31,763 bases of DNA. It comes from an uncultured Lachnospiraceae bacterium (lineage in GTDB: Bacteria; Bacillota_A; Clostridia; Lachnospirales; Lachnospiraceae). Each line of letters begins with the position of its first letter. The first letter of the stretch is position 1. The position numbers and the translations under genes are program-made. Where the stretch lies: contig CAMWMM010000007.1 in the NCBI GenBank assembly GCA_947175285.1, positions 1 to 31,763 on the forward strand, read 5' to 3'. The notes beneath the pieces are model-generated. The model did no database searches and was not told the origin of the DNA. It saw only the letters and a list, made by a program, of their open reading frames with translations. Below, piece after piece: positions 24,752-31,763 of the stretch.

Positions 24752-24832
24752 TTTTATAACCGCTGACATTTTGCGGTGAAAAGTGTAAAACATAAGTATC
24801 TAAATATAAAATTAAGCATGAGGAGGTCTTCC

Positions 24833-25921
24833 ATGCAACATTCAAATCCATTGTTATCCAATATCGACACTACACACAAATTTATTACCATCGGTGAAAT
24901 TATGCTTCGACTGACACCGCCCAATTATGAAAAAATCCGTATGGCGGCTACTTTTGAGGCAAGCTATGGCGGCAGTGAAGCGAACATCGCACTTGCCTTG
25001 GCAAATCTGGGCATTGACAGCACATTTTTCAGTGTAGTGCCCAATAACAGTATCGGCAAAAGCGCAATTCGTATGCTGCGCAGCAATGACGTCCACTGTA
25101 CGCCGGTTATTTTAAGTACACCGGAACAGACTCCTACCCACCGCCTTGGAAGTTACTATTTAGAAACCGGATATGGTATTCGTGCCAGCAAAGTTACATA
25201 TGACAGAAAGCACAGCGCGATTACGGAATTTGATTTCAGCACTGTGGATTTAAATGCTCTCCTTGACGGCTTTACATGGCTTCATTTAAGCGGTATCACA
25301 CCGGCGCTTTCACCAAACTGCCGTGAGTTGATTATGAACTGCTTAAAAGTCGCAAAAGAAAAAGGCATCACAGTAAGCTTTGACGGTAATTTCAGAAGCA
25401 AGCTCTGGTCATGGGAAGAGGCAAGAGATTTTTGTACCGAATGTCTGCCCTATGTAGATGTTCTGCTCGGTATTGAACCGTATCATCTCTGGAAAGATGA
25501 AAATAACCACAGTAAAGGCGATGTCAAAGATGGTATCCCGCTGCAGCCAAGCTATGAGCAGCAGGATGAAATTTTCCAGGCATTCATCGCAAGATACCCG
25601 AATCTAAAATGTATTGCTCGCCATGTCAGATATGCCATCAGCGGCAGTGAAAACAGTCTGAAAGCTTTCTTGTGGTATGAAAATCATACATTTGAAAGTA
25701 AATTGTTTACCTTCAATATCTTAGACCGTGTCGGCGGAGGAGACGCTTTTGCAAGCGGACTCATTTATGCCATCATGCACGACTATAAACCGATGGACAT
25801 TGCGAATTTCGCGGTAGCAAGCAGTGCGATTAAACATACTATCCGCGGGGATGCCAATATCACGGATGATGTGGAAACTATCCGCAATCTGATGAATATG
25901 AATTATGACATCAAGCGGTAA
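24833..25921 (+). CDS. PfkB-family sugar acid kinase (KDG kinase-like, long form)
   Basis: A 362-residue ribokinase-family kinase. ITIGEIMLRLTPP and YGGSEANIALALANLG (45-60) form the N-terminal sugar side; FDGNFRSKLWS and ILDRVGGGDAFASGLIYAIM (catalytic D304) complete the active site. The signature resembles that of the operon kinase at 12459-13556 more than the classical KdgK at 14294-15265. ATG 24833 is chosen since AGGAGG sits 6 bases upstream; the longer frame from 24776 has no such site. It stands alone on the + strand and ends at its own terminator. Likely substrate is 2-dehydro-3-deoxygluconate, but it has no aldolase partner here. Confidence 0.85.
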   Translation: MQHSNPLLSNIDTTHKFITIGEIMLRLTPPNYEKIRMAATFEASYGGSEANIALALANLGIDSTFFSVVPNNSIGKSAIRMLRSNDVHCTPVILSTPEQTPTHRLGSYYLETGYGIRASKVTYDRKHSAITEFDFSTVDLNALLDGFTWLHLSGITPALSPNCRELIMNCLKVAKEKGITVSFDGNFRSKLWSWEEARDFCTECLPYVDVLLGIEPYHLWKDENNHSKGDVKDGIPLQPSYEQQDEIFQAFIARYPNLKCIARHVRYAISGSENSLKAFLWYENHTFESKLFTFNILDRVGGGDAFASGLIYAIMHDYKPMDIANFAVASSAIKHTIRGDANITDDVETIRNLMNMNYDIKR

Positions 25922-25955
25922 TCTTATTTTTAAATAAATTTCAATTTGAGTCAGC

Positions 25956-25976
25956 ACCGCCCGTCTAACGGGCGGT
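25956..25976 (+). terminator. Intrinsic terminator after the kinase
   Basis: ACCGCCCG (25956-25963) pairs with CGGGCGGT (25969-25976) around a TCTAA loop, followed by TTGCTTTCC. The GC-rich stem is strong but the T-run is interrupted. Confidence 0.75.
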
Positions 25977-26038
25977 TTGCTTTCCGGCATTGCCTATGTT
26001 CTTCTGATAAACTAAATCTTTCATTACTTTTACAGAAT

Positions 26039-27415
26039 TCATAATTCGTCGCTCCTTTTCGCTCCCATAAGTTCAGGAAATATTATGCGGACCATTGCAA
26101 GAAAACAAGCGCTTCCGCCCAAAAAATTGGAGATAGGTTCGGCAATAAACACTCCTCTTGCCCCAAGATTTCCCAGATATGGCAATACGAAAGTCAACGG
26201 TACCACAATCACCACTTTTCGGAGCAGAGAAAAGAAAATTGCCTGTATCTTTTTATTGAGGGACTTAAACACTGTCTGTCCGCTGTATTGCAGTGCCTGA
26301 AAAATAAAGGCAAAAAAGTAAATACGCATTGCAGGCACCGCAACCGTTAGAAGAGAATCGTCATTGTTAAATATTCCAATAAACATTTCCGGCAGCAGCA
26401 AAATAAGCACCCATACCACCGCAGTATAGACAAGTGCAGACATAGTAACAACGCGGATTGCTTTTTTTACATTCTCATACCTCTTTGCACCATAATTAAA
26501 GCTTAAAATCGGTGATGCACCATCGGTAATCGCCAATACCGGAGTATCCAGAATCTGGCGCACAGAATTGATGATTGTCATGGTGGAAATATAAATATCT
26601 CCGCCGAAGGCTCCCAGCATCCTGTTACAGGCAATCTGTACCAGACTGTTTGTACACTGCATCACAAAGCTGGCACTTCCCAGTCCAATAATATCTAAAA
26701 TATGGGTTTTGCGCAGGGATGGCCTCTTTTTCAGTCTGATGCGCAGTTCCGCCTTACCGCTCATCAGGAAATGCATAACAAATACCGCCGATAAAATCTG
26801 GGAGCAAATGGTAGCCCAAGCTGCACCCTGCACACCAAGACCTAAAAGGAAAATAAAAATCGGGTCTAAAATAATGTTCGCAGCAGCACCAAGAAAAATG
26901 GTAGTCATACCAACATTCGCAAATCCCTGAGAGTTGATAAAAGGATTCATCCCAAGAGCAACCATAGAGAATATGGTTCCCATCAGATAAATCCGCATAT
27001 AAGACAGGGCATAAGGCAGAGAAGTGTCAGATGCACCAAACAAAGTCAAAATAGGGCTGCAGAAAATGCTACCCAAAATTGTCAGAATCCCTCCTGTGAT
27101 TACAAGCAGATAAAAAGAGGTATTCATGATTTCTTCTGCCTCTTCATTATTTCCCCGTCCCCGCTCAATAGAACAAAGAGGAGCGCCTCCCGCTCCATAC
27201 AGATTAGTGAAAGCTGTAATCAGGGAAATGAACGGAAAGCACAATCCAACACCTCCCAATGCAAGAAGTCCTTCTCCGGGAATCCTCCCTATGTAAATCC
27301 GATCCACAATGTTATACATTAGGTTCAAAATCTGCGCCACTAACATAGGCGCCGCTACCCGTATGATATTCTGCGTAACGTTTCCCTTAGAAAAATCAAC
27401 CTGTTTTGCCTGCAT
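26039..27415 (-). CDS. MATE-family multidrug/sodium antiporter
   Basis: A 458-residue membrane protein of the MATE family with about 12 hydrophobic segments. APMLVAQILNLMYNIVDRIYIGRIPGEGLLALGGVG is the classic first-helix region, split here by the AGG motif FTNLYGAGGAPL. GMNPFINSQGFANVGM, ANIILDPIFIFLLGLGVQGAAWAT and the second-half counterpart near SPILSFNYGAKRYENVKKA are typical. It exports organic cations or metabolites in exchange for sodium or protons; the substrate is unknown. AGAAAGGATG precedes the ATG and a near-consensus promoter lies upstream. It converges on the kinase gene and shows no functional link to the flanking genes. Confidence 0.94.
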   Translation of the reverse strand: MQAKQVDFSKGNVTQNIIRVAAPMLVAQILNLMYNIVDRIYIGRIPGEGLLALGGVGLCFPFISLITAFTNLYGAGGAPLCSIERGRGNNEEAEEIMNTSFYLLVITGGILTILGSIFCSPILTLFGASDTSLPYALSYMRIYLMGTIFSMVALGMNPFINSQGFANVGMTTIFLGAAANIILDPIFIFLLGLGVQGAAWATICSQILSAVFVMHFLMSGKAELRIRLKKRPSLRKTHILDIIGLGSASFVMQCTNSLVQIACNRMLGAFGGDIYISTMTIINSVRQILDTPVLAITDGASPILSFNYGAKRYENVKKAIRVVTMSALVYTAVVWVLILLLPEMFIGIFNNDDSLLTVAVPAMRIYFFAFIFQALQYSGQTVFKSLNKKIQAIFFSLLRKVVIVVPLTFVLPYLGNLGARGVFIAEPISNFLGGSACFLAMVRIIFPELMGAKRSDEL

Positions 27416-27468
27416 TTTTTAACATCCTTTCTTAGGGATGACATACTAATAAATAATCACTACTTCCA

Positions 27469-27496
27469 ATTATACAGTCCCTTAAAATCTGTTCAA
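27469..27496 (-). promoter_or_regulatory. Promoter of the MATE exporter gene
   Basis: On the - strand, TTGAAC (27491-27496) precedes TATAAT (27469-27474) with a 16-base spacer, about 60 bases before the MATE start codon. Confidence 0.65.
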
Positions 27497-27522
27497 TGGT
27501 TTTTGTAAAAATGACTTATTTC

Positions 27523-27618
27523 CTACGCCGGAACAGGCTCGTTATCGCGAAAAGCAATGGAAATTCCTCTCATCGTACCTATAAGTCCACCTTTAGATGC
27601 GTTTTTACCATAGAGCAT
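27523..27618 (-). pseudogene. Possible gene remnant upstream of the MATE promoter
   Basis: A 31-codon frame from an ATG at 27618 to a TAG at 27523-27525 reads MLYGKNASKGGLIG followed by TMRGISIAFRDNEPVPA. The composition looks protein-like and the GC content is higher than in the AT-rich neighbours. I see no ribosome-binding site and recognise no family. It is perhaps the tail of a lost gene. Confidence 0.25.
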
Positions 27619-27647
27619 CTAGCTCATCAACGGATAGCGAATTAAAT

Positions 27648-28139
27648 TTATTCTATACAGATACCATTCCCATCTTTTAATAAAACTAATCTCTTCTCAT
27701 CATTTTCAAAAACTACCATTAAACCTTCATCTGTAACAGACCAATCAAATATTATATATCTAAAAGTATTTTTCCATAACAAATCTCCTTCTAACCCGAA
27801 ACATATTACAGACAGTTCTCCTATAAATACAACACAAGATTGCAAATCAAATTTTATAATTTCAAAGAGAGCACCAAGTGCATCGTCACCTTTATATAAT
27901 ATACATTTTTCTTTTAAATCCAAAATATAATAACCTTGTCCAAAACACAAAAACATTTTTGTATCATGTATAATATAATCAGGAGCAGGTCCCAAATCAT
28001 AATACGAAAACGCAATATTTCCTAGATTTGTACTTATTACCACAAAACGATTATCAAAATCTACATCTTCATTCAATGTTATTATTGGATTATACACTTC
28101 AAAATCCGACATTTGTTCCAGACTAATAATTTTGTTCAT
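27648..28139 (-). CDS. Probable immunity protein of an Rhs/polymorphic toxin array (family unknown)
   Basis: A 163-residue cytoplasmic protein without signal or membrane segments. It appears beta-rich (RFVVISTNLGNIAFSYYDL, YYILDLKEKCILYKGDD, GLMVVFENDEKRLVLLKDG), with blade-like alternation that recalls a partial beta-propeller. ATG 28139 is used, with CAGGTT as a weak ribosome-binding site; an in-frame GTG at 28163 lies too near the better GGAG at 28167-28170. The AT-rich base use is like that of the other genes of the array and unlike the metabolic genes. It is the last gene of the array. The role as immunity protein is inferred from position only. Confidence 0.55.
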   Translation of the reverse strand: MNKIISLEQMSDFEVYNPIITLNEDVDFDNRFVVISTNLGNIAFSYYDLGPAPDYIIHDTKMFLCFGQGYYILDLKEKCILYKGDDALGALFEIIKFDLQSCVVFIGELSVICFGLEGDLLWKNTFRYIIFDWSVTDEGLMVVFENDEKRLVLLKDGNGICIE

Positions 28140-28214
28140 ATCAATAACCTGCTTTCCACACACACTCTCCTTTTAATTTGATAGCCCTCTGTAATAGCTT
28201 GACATTTCCATTAA

Positions 28215-28499
28215 CTATTCTTCTTTTTTCCAATCTTCAAAACCACATTTATCTAGTTTCCGTTTTACCTCTTTTATTGCTTTTTTATTAAATTTCATTT
28301 GAGGTATTTTATTAATATCATTTGTTATCACTCCCCACGACCTATCTACAAATGCAGACATAATTAAGGCCAAGTTCTCATCAGCCATATAGTCATATAG
28401 CAAATAAAGCAGTGCCCAATAGCTTTCCTCATCTACTCCATTTGGAAATGCTTGATGCAACATAGTATACGTTGATCTCAAAAAATCAGGTATCTTCAT
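28215..28499 (-). CDS. DUF3349-like small protein, probable immunity protein
   Basis: A 94-residue helical protein. FLRSTYTMLHQAFPNGVDEESYWALLYLL and the following LALIMSAFVDRSWGVITNDI resemble the DUF3349 fold, seen in actinobacterial and Firmicutes small proteins, some of them in toxin-immunity neighbourhoods. ATG 28499 is chosen because AAAGGGGTG lies upstream; the longer frame from 28523 lacks a site. The tail is very basic (NKKAIKEVKRKLDK). It lies between two unrelated small genes on the same strand in the AT-rich array. Family assignment is moderate; the immunity role is inferred from context. Confidence 0.6.
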   Translation of the reverse strand: MKIPDFLRSTYTMLHQAFPNGVDEESYWALLYLLYDYMADENLALIMSAFVDRSWGVITNDINKIPQMKFNKKAIKEVKRKLDKCGFEDWKKEE

Positions 28500-28569
28500 G
28501 CTATTCACCCCTTTCAATGGCACAGACTGATGAACATAGTTATCACCAGTTCCAAATATTACCTTATCA

Positions 28570-28998
28570 TTAGCACCAAGATATCTTTTTAGACCATATT
28601 ATCTCATTTCCTTTCAATAAACATATATCATTATGCACTTCTGATGTTACCAAAATATCACTGTCAGCTTTGCTTTTCAAATAAGTGCAAAAATTTATAA
28701 TTTCCTTATAAGTATCAATAGTAGCTTCTTCTTTCACTATGTCAAATATTATTAATTGTGCATATTCAAATTCATCATTAATAATATTTGAATCATACAC
28801 ATTATATGGTGGTTTCCTTTCACTTATAAAAGATATAGTTACTTTATCTTCACTGTATATACCTTCGTATGATACACATCTTTGATTGTTTTCTTTAATG
28901 ATATCTCTTTTAGGTGAAAAGAACTCTCTAAGAATTCTTTCTAAGAAATCCTCATCAATACATTTTCTTTTTATTCTTCCACATACACATATTGACAT
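28570..28998 (-). CDS. Hypothetical protein, probable immunity protein
   Basis: A 142-residue protein starting at ATG 28998, with a perfect AGGAGG 8 bases upstream. The N-terminus has a short cysteine pair (CVCGRIKRKC) followed by DEDFLERILREFFSPKRD, then alternating strands and helices (VTISFISERKPPYNVYDS, YAQLIIFDIVKEE, TYKEIINFCTYLKSK). No known catalytic motif, signal peptide or membrane segment is present. I do not recognise the family. Position, size and AT-rich codon use match those of the other small genes in the array, consistent with an immunity protein. Confidence 0.55.
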   Translation of the reverse strand: MSICVCGRIKRKCIDEDFLERILREFFSPKRDIIKENNQRCVSYEGIYSEDKVTISFISERKPPYNVYDSNIINDEFEYAQLIIFDIVKEEATIDTYKEIINFCTYLKSKADSDILVTSEVHNDICLLKGNEIIWSKKISWC

Positions 28999-29124
28999 CA
29001 ATCTTACCTCCTATGGATATATAGAGAATACTTTCCCATCTTTCACCACTATAACTTCCTCCAAACCTTTAATGGGTATTCATTTATATTACCCTTCCAG
29101 TCGTCCATATTGAGGATTACGCGA

Positions 29125-29289
29125 TTATCTTGTCAAAGAACGCCTTGTAATATCATCCATTTTATCAATAATTTTTGTTGGAGTTCCACTTGGTTTCGCA
29201 TCAGCATCATAAGCATTACAAGGATTATGCAACCCACTCAATGATGGTATTCCGCATGGCAATGTAGTACTGTTTTCTGCTTCAACAAG
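29125..29289 (-). pseudogene. Possible remnant of an Rhs-type toxin tip
   Basis: A 54-codon open stretch bounded by stops and without a start codon. It encodes TTLPCGIPSLSGLHNPCNAY, then DADAKPSGTPTKIIDKMDD and a basic end. The composition is protein-like and its position matches a C-terminal toxin tip preceding the immunity gene at 28570-28998. No toxin family is recognised. The rest of the gap 29002-29385 holds the hairpin at 29315-29352 and otherwise nothing I can support. Confidence 0.35.
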
Positions 29290-29314
29290 TTAATTATAAA
29301 TGATGACAAAAACG

Positions 29315-29352
29315 GAGATATTCTACAACTATTCATAACCATGGAATATCTC
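29315..29352 (-). terminator. Hairpin after the Rhs tip remnant
   Basis: GAGATATTC (29315-29323) and GAATATCTC (29344-29352) are perfect 9-base inverted repeats with a 20-base loop. On the - strand the stem is followed by CGTTTTTG. It lies about 35 bases after the stop of the Rhs fragment and may be a weak terminator. Confidence 0.4.
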
Positions 29353-29385
29353 TTTGACAAAATTCGACTGTTCTTATAGATGATT

Positions 29386-29736
29386 TTAACTTGGCTTATA
29401 ATATTCGCCGCTCATATCATTTGCAATATCAAACGGCAATTCAAACATTCCCAAATTATTTTCAGATGCAAAATCATCTAAATAATCACTAAGCCCTAAT
29501 GCCAACCTATTATTTTTAGAGTATGTACCACCCTCATTACTAACCTGTTTCACAAGCGTGTCATCCGGATTATTCGCACAGTAAGCATACGGCTTCAGTC
29601 CGTCTCCACGGTAGGTATCTTCCTGTAGGAATCTTCCTACTACTGGGTTATAGTATATTGCCCTTAAGTAGTACTGCCCTGCCCGTCCTGATGGTAAGTG
29701 AGCGCCATTGTAACATGAGCATTTAAGGATCATCAA
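29386..29736 (-). pseudogene. Rhs repeat-associated core fragment with short toxin-tip remnant
   Basis: Residues from about 9 onward are the end of an Rhs core domain: YNGAHLPSGRAGQYYLRA, IYYNPVVGRFLQEDTYRGDG and PYAYCANNP. In intact Rhs proteins this is preceded by more than a thousand residues of YD repeats and followed by a PxxxxDPSG motif and a variable toxin. Here the upstream part is missing, the DPSG junction is replaced by DDTLVKQVSNEGG, and only about 55 residues of tip follow (RLALGLSDYLDDFASENN, IANDMSGEYYKPS). It is therefore an orphan tip left by recombination, not a working toxin. The CdiI-like gene lies immediately upstream on the same strand. Confidence 0.8.
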
Positions 29737-29754
29737 AAGAAATGTTACAAATCA

Positions 29755-30165
29755 TTATGTTGACTTTTTGGCTATAACATTTAATATCTCTATAAATTCA
29801 TCTTTTTCTCCATCATATAACCACTCATGTATTACACTTTTCTCTAATGCATTCTTTGTGATACTTTTTAAATCTTCAGTATAAGACATTAAAAACGAAC
29901 TATCCATCTCTGATATTTTCTTAAGCATCTCTCCTTCATATAACTCGCCAATAAATACATCATCTTGTAAAAATTTTATTGCCTTTGACATTGCCAGATT
30001 AATAAACTCTTTTTGACGTATCATTCTCAAAACATCTGCCACAGTAATTTCAGAAAGTGTCTTGTCAATTAATTGATTATACCATTTTTGAAGTGGATAT
30101 AATTCCTCATCAGAAATGATGGCTTCACAATCATATATATCTTTTATTTTTCTTGTATCCTCCAT
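29755..30165 (-). CDS. CdiI-like contact-dependent inhibition immunity protein
   Basis: A 136-residue helical protein resembling the CdiI_2-type immunity family. LQKWYNQLIDKTLSEITVAD is followed by VLRMIRQKEFINLAMSKAIKFL, the hallmark block VFIGELYEGEMLKKI and a C-terminal helix KNALEKSV. Members protect against toxin tips of contact-dependent inhibition or Rhs systems. ATG 30165 is chosen because GGAGG is 9 bases upstream; an adjacent TTG at 30168 is less likely. It lies directly before the Rhs tip fragment, which suggests it belonged to another displaced toxin. Family assignment is fairly good; the cognate toxin is unknown. Confidence 0.75.
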   Translation of the reverse strand: MEDTRKIKDIYDCEAIISDEELYPLQKWYNQLIDKTLSEITVADVLRMIRQKEFINLAMSKAIKFLQDDVFIGELYEGEMLKKISEMDSSFLMSYTEDLKSITKNALEKSVIHEWLYDGEKDEFIEILNVIAKKST

Positions 30166-30206
30166 CAATTTGTACCTCCAAACAATGCAAAGACATTTAA
30201 ATCAAA

Positions 30207-30800
30207 TTATTCTTCAGTATTAACAATATACTTATCCCATCCTAAAGCCTTAATTTCTTCGATTGTTGCAGCTCTCACTTTTCCTTCTGCACAGTTACTG
30301 TTTTTAATATCTTCGTCCGTTATTCTTTCAGTTTCGTCTTCTAACACTTTTATAACTTCATTGACACATAAATTATTTAGAGCTAACTGTGCTAATGCCG
30401 TAATTGTTGCTGCTTTAATATCTTCATCCTCTAATTCCAACAATTCAACTAATGGCTTAAACAATCTATTATCCGGAAAATGTGATATAATTTGAATACA
30501 CCAATATTTTACATTTTCAGATTCATTGTTTAAAGCTTTTAAAGCATGAGGCATTACTGTTTCTTTGTCATATTTCATGACAACATCTTCGACCACCTGG
30601 TAAACACCGAAACCATCTTTCCCTCCAAATGAATTCAAAAATAGAGGAATACATTCTTCATCAGGATTATTGAGGAAAAATGTTCCTCCAAAAAAGAAAG
30701 TGCTTCTATCATATCCCGCATTTCCTAGCAGTACTCTTAGTTCAGCAACATCAGCCGCTAGATGTACAGCATAATTATTGAAATAGTGAGTAGTTTCTAT
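30207..30800 (-). CDS. HEAT-like repeat protein, probable immunity protein, with no canonical start codon
   Basis: The frame is open from a TAG at 30804-30806 to the stop at 30207, about 198 codons. HEAT-like helices are visible: ETVMPHALKALNNESENVKYWCIQII, FKPLVELLELEDEDIKAATITALAQL and GKVRAATIEEIKALGWD. The upstream half (THYFNNYAVHLAADVAELRV, FLNNPDEECIPLFLNSFGG) is clearly part of the same protein. No ATG or GTG occurs before it; the first TTG, at 30638, would cut off that half. An ATA at 30798-30800 follows GGGGGA at good spacing and could be a non-standard start. Otherwise the gene is 5'-truncated. HEAT-like proteins occur as immunity proteins in Rhs loci. Confidence 0.6.
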   Translation of the reverse strand: METTHYFNNYAVHLAADVAELRVLLGNAGYDRSTFFFGGTFFLNNPDEECIPLFLNSFGGKDGFGVYQVVEDVVMKYDKETVMPHALKALNNESENVKYWCIQIISHFPDNRLFKPLVELLELEDEDIKAATITALAQLALNNLCVNEVIKVLEDETERITDEDIKNSNCAEGKVRAATIEEIKALGWDKYIVNTEE

Positions 30801-30811
30801 CCGCTATCCCC

Positions 30812-31186
30812 CTAGAAGGGCCATAAATCTATACTCCATACGTTAAAGCAGGGTTGAAAACCTTCTGCATCATTTCCAATCCAACCACCATACTCCTGTA
30901 GCAATATTTTTATATGAGGCAATATTAATGGAAAGTTACTTGGATGATGGGAAATACAAAAAATTGATTTTATTTTATTGTCACTCAAAAACTTCGTATC
31001 CTCTAATTCCTGAAAATCTTCTAGTCTCATACAAAACCAATTTGCCATAACTCCATCACAATATTCAACCTCTAGAACATCTGCTGATTGGGACATAAAA
31101 GTCTTTTTAACATTTATTCTTTTTGCAATTCCATCAATATCCTTTATTCTAACATTTTTAGAACTCATATAGAAAATATCATCCAT
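30812..31186 (-). CDS. Hypothetical protein, probable immunity protein
   Basis: A 124-residue protein with alternating strands and helices. An N-terminal region (IKDIDGIAKRINVKKTF) is followed by VLEVEYCDGVMANWFCMRLEDF and a C-terminal KILLQEYGGWIGNDAEGFQP segment. I recall the last motif from small immunity-like proteins near Rhs genes in Firmicutes, but cannot name a family. The ATG follows AAAGAGAT. There are no catalytic motifs, signal peptide or membrane segments. Its stop lies 11 bases from the HEAT-like frame, so the two would be co-transcribed. Confidence 0.6.
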   Translation of the reverse strand: MDDIFYMSSKNVRIKDIDGIAKRINVKKTFMSQSADVLEVEYCDGVMANWFCMRLEDFQELEDTKFLSDNKIKSIFCISHHPSNFPLILPHIKILLQEYGGWIGNDAEGFQPCFNVWSIDLWPF

Positions 31187-31268
31187 AATTATATCTCTTT
31201 AATCTGGTTTGATTAATTTTAAAATCTAATCTATATCATTTGACATTACCCGACAAATCCGAATCCAA

Positions 31269-31763
31269 TCATAACAGATTCATTATACACTCTCTGAGAG
31301 CACAACTAAACTCATCCTCCTTTATCTTACACTCTTCCAATAAACTTTTTAATTCTGTTTCATCTTCATCTTCTTCCCACAATTTCAAAGCATTCAAGTA
31401 CCTTGCTAACATATGTGGCGTAATTTCTTTATTATATTCCCGGGCTACGCATACATGCTCGCTTGCCTTTTTTAGAAACCACCCTTTAAGCTGATGACGT
31501 ACTATAACAAATCCAAAATCATCAACCATAAATATTATCGAATTTTCTTGATTATCATACTTCGCTGGATATGAATACAAAATATCTTCGTTCTCAGCAT
31601 AGACAACCGATTCCAAAAATTCAAAATCGATATTCTTTTTCTCAGCTAAAAATAAGTCTCCTTTTCTTCCTGCCTTAATAAGATTGGAATATTCTTTAAA
31701 TTTATCAACCCTTATTCTACCTGCCAGTTCAATAATTGCTGTTTCAAATCTCCCTGTGTCTTT
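31269..31763 (-). CDS. Hypothetical protein, probable immunity protein, 5' end beyond the window
   Basis: The frame is open from the stop at 31269 to the window edge (165 codons), so the start lies outside. Visible sequence includes RFETAIIELAGRIRVDKF, KAGRKGDLFLAEKKNIDF, SIIFMVDDFGFVIVRHQLKG and an acidic C-terminal half (LWEEDEDETELKSLLEE). The TTG at 31616 is only an internal codon. No family is recognised and no membrane segment is seen. It is the first visible member of the AT-rich same-strand array and probably follows a toxin or another immunity gene further right. Confidence 0.6.
   Translation of the reverse strand, partial: KDTGRFETAIIELAGRIRVDKFKEYSNLIKAGRKGDLFLAEKKNIDFEFLESVVYAENEDILYSYPAKYDNQENSIIFMVDDFGFVIVRHQLKGWFLKKASEHVCVAREYNKEITPHMLARYLNALKLWEEDEDETELKSLLEECKIKEDEFSCALRECIMNLL

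Noticed and set aside
27416..31763. CRISPR array or tandem repeats in the AT-rich right end
   Set aside because: No regularly spaced direct repeats are visible; the region is filled by small genes and remnants.

Overview
The window looks like a chromosomal segment of a Clostridia-type Firmicute, most likely a Lachnospiraceae-like gut bacterium. The reasons are strong AGGAGG ribosome-binding sites, frequent TTG/GTG starts, near-consensus sigma-A promoters, a tripartite tricarboxylate (TctCBA-type) transporter, small toxin-antitoxin modules and an AT-rich Rhs/immunity region. The taxon is inferred from gene content; no rRNA or other marker is present.

Region 1 (1-4175, + strand) is a uronate cluster. 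It holds a LacI-type regulator with an operator/cre-like palindrome at its own promoter, then uronate isomerase (uxaC), 5-keto-4-deoxyuronate isomerase (kduI) and an RpiB/LacAB-family isomerase resembling streptococcal DhuI. A strong bidirectional terminator closes it. Region 2 (4199-11792) holds two divergent helicase loci. One is an Lhr-type helicase whose reading frame is cut by a single in-frame TGA. The other is a SWIM-SNF2 helicase.

Region 3 (11801-20800, - strand) is the metabolic core. A regulated promoter drives tctC-tctB-tctA followed by two kinase-aldolase pairs for 2-keto-3-deoxy sugar acids. The two pairs belong to visibly different subfamilies. A second transcription unit upstream encodes a KDPG aldolase fused to a VOC domain and an MFS transporter. 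A third kinase sits alone at 24833-25921. Together regions 1 and 3 would import sugar acids, isomerise uronates and feed KDG to KDPG to pyruvate plus glyceraldehyde-3-phosphate. The linking enzymes UxuA, UxuB and KduD are not in the window.

Region 4 (20949-24751) is a zone of decay and small genes. A deletion joins a 5'-truncated aldo/keto reductase to a 5'-truncated LysR regulator head to head. It is followed by an XRE regulator, two antitoxins, a PIN toxin broken by an internal deletion, a TfoX C-terminal-domain protein and a 39-residue protein. Region 5 (26039-27500) is a MATE exporter with its own promoter.

Region 6 (about 27520-31763, - strand, clearly more AT-rich) is an array of probable immunity genes. 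It includes a CdiI-like protein, a DUF3349-like protein, a HEAT-like protein and several orphans, interleaved with remnants of Rhs toxin tips. It is probably the downstream tail of an Rhs polymorphic-toxin locus lying beyond the right edge.
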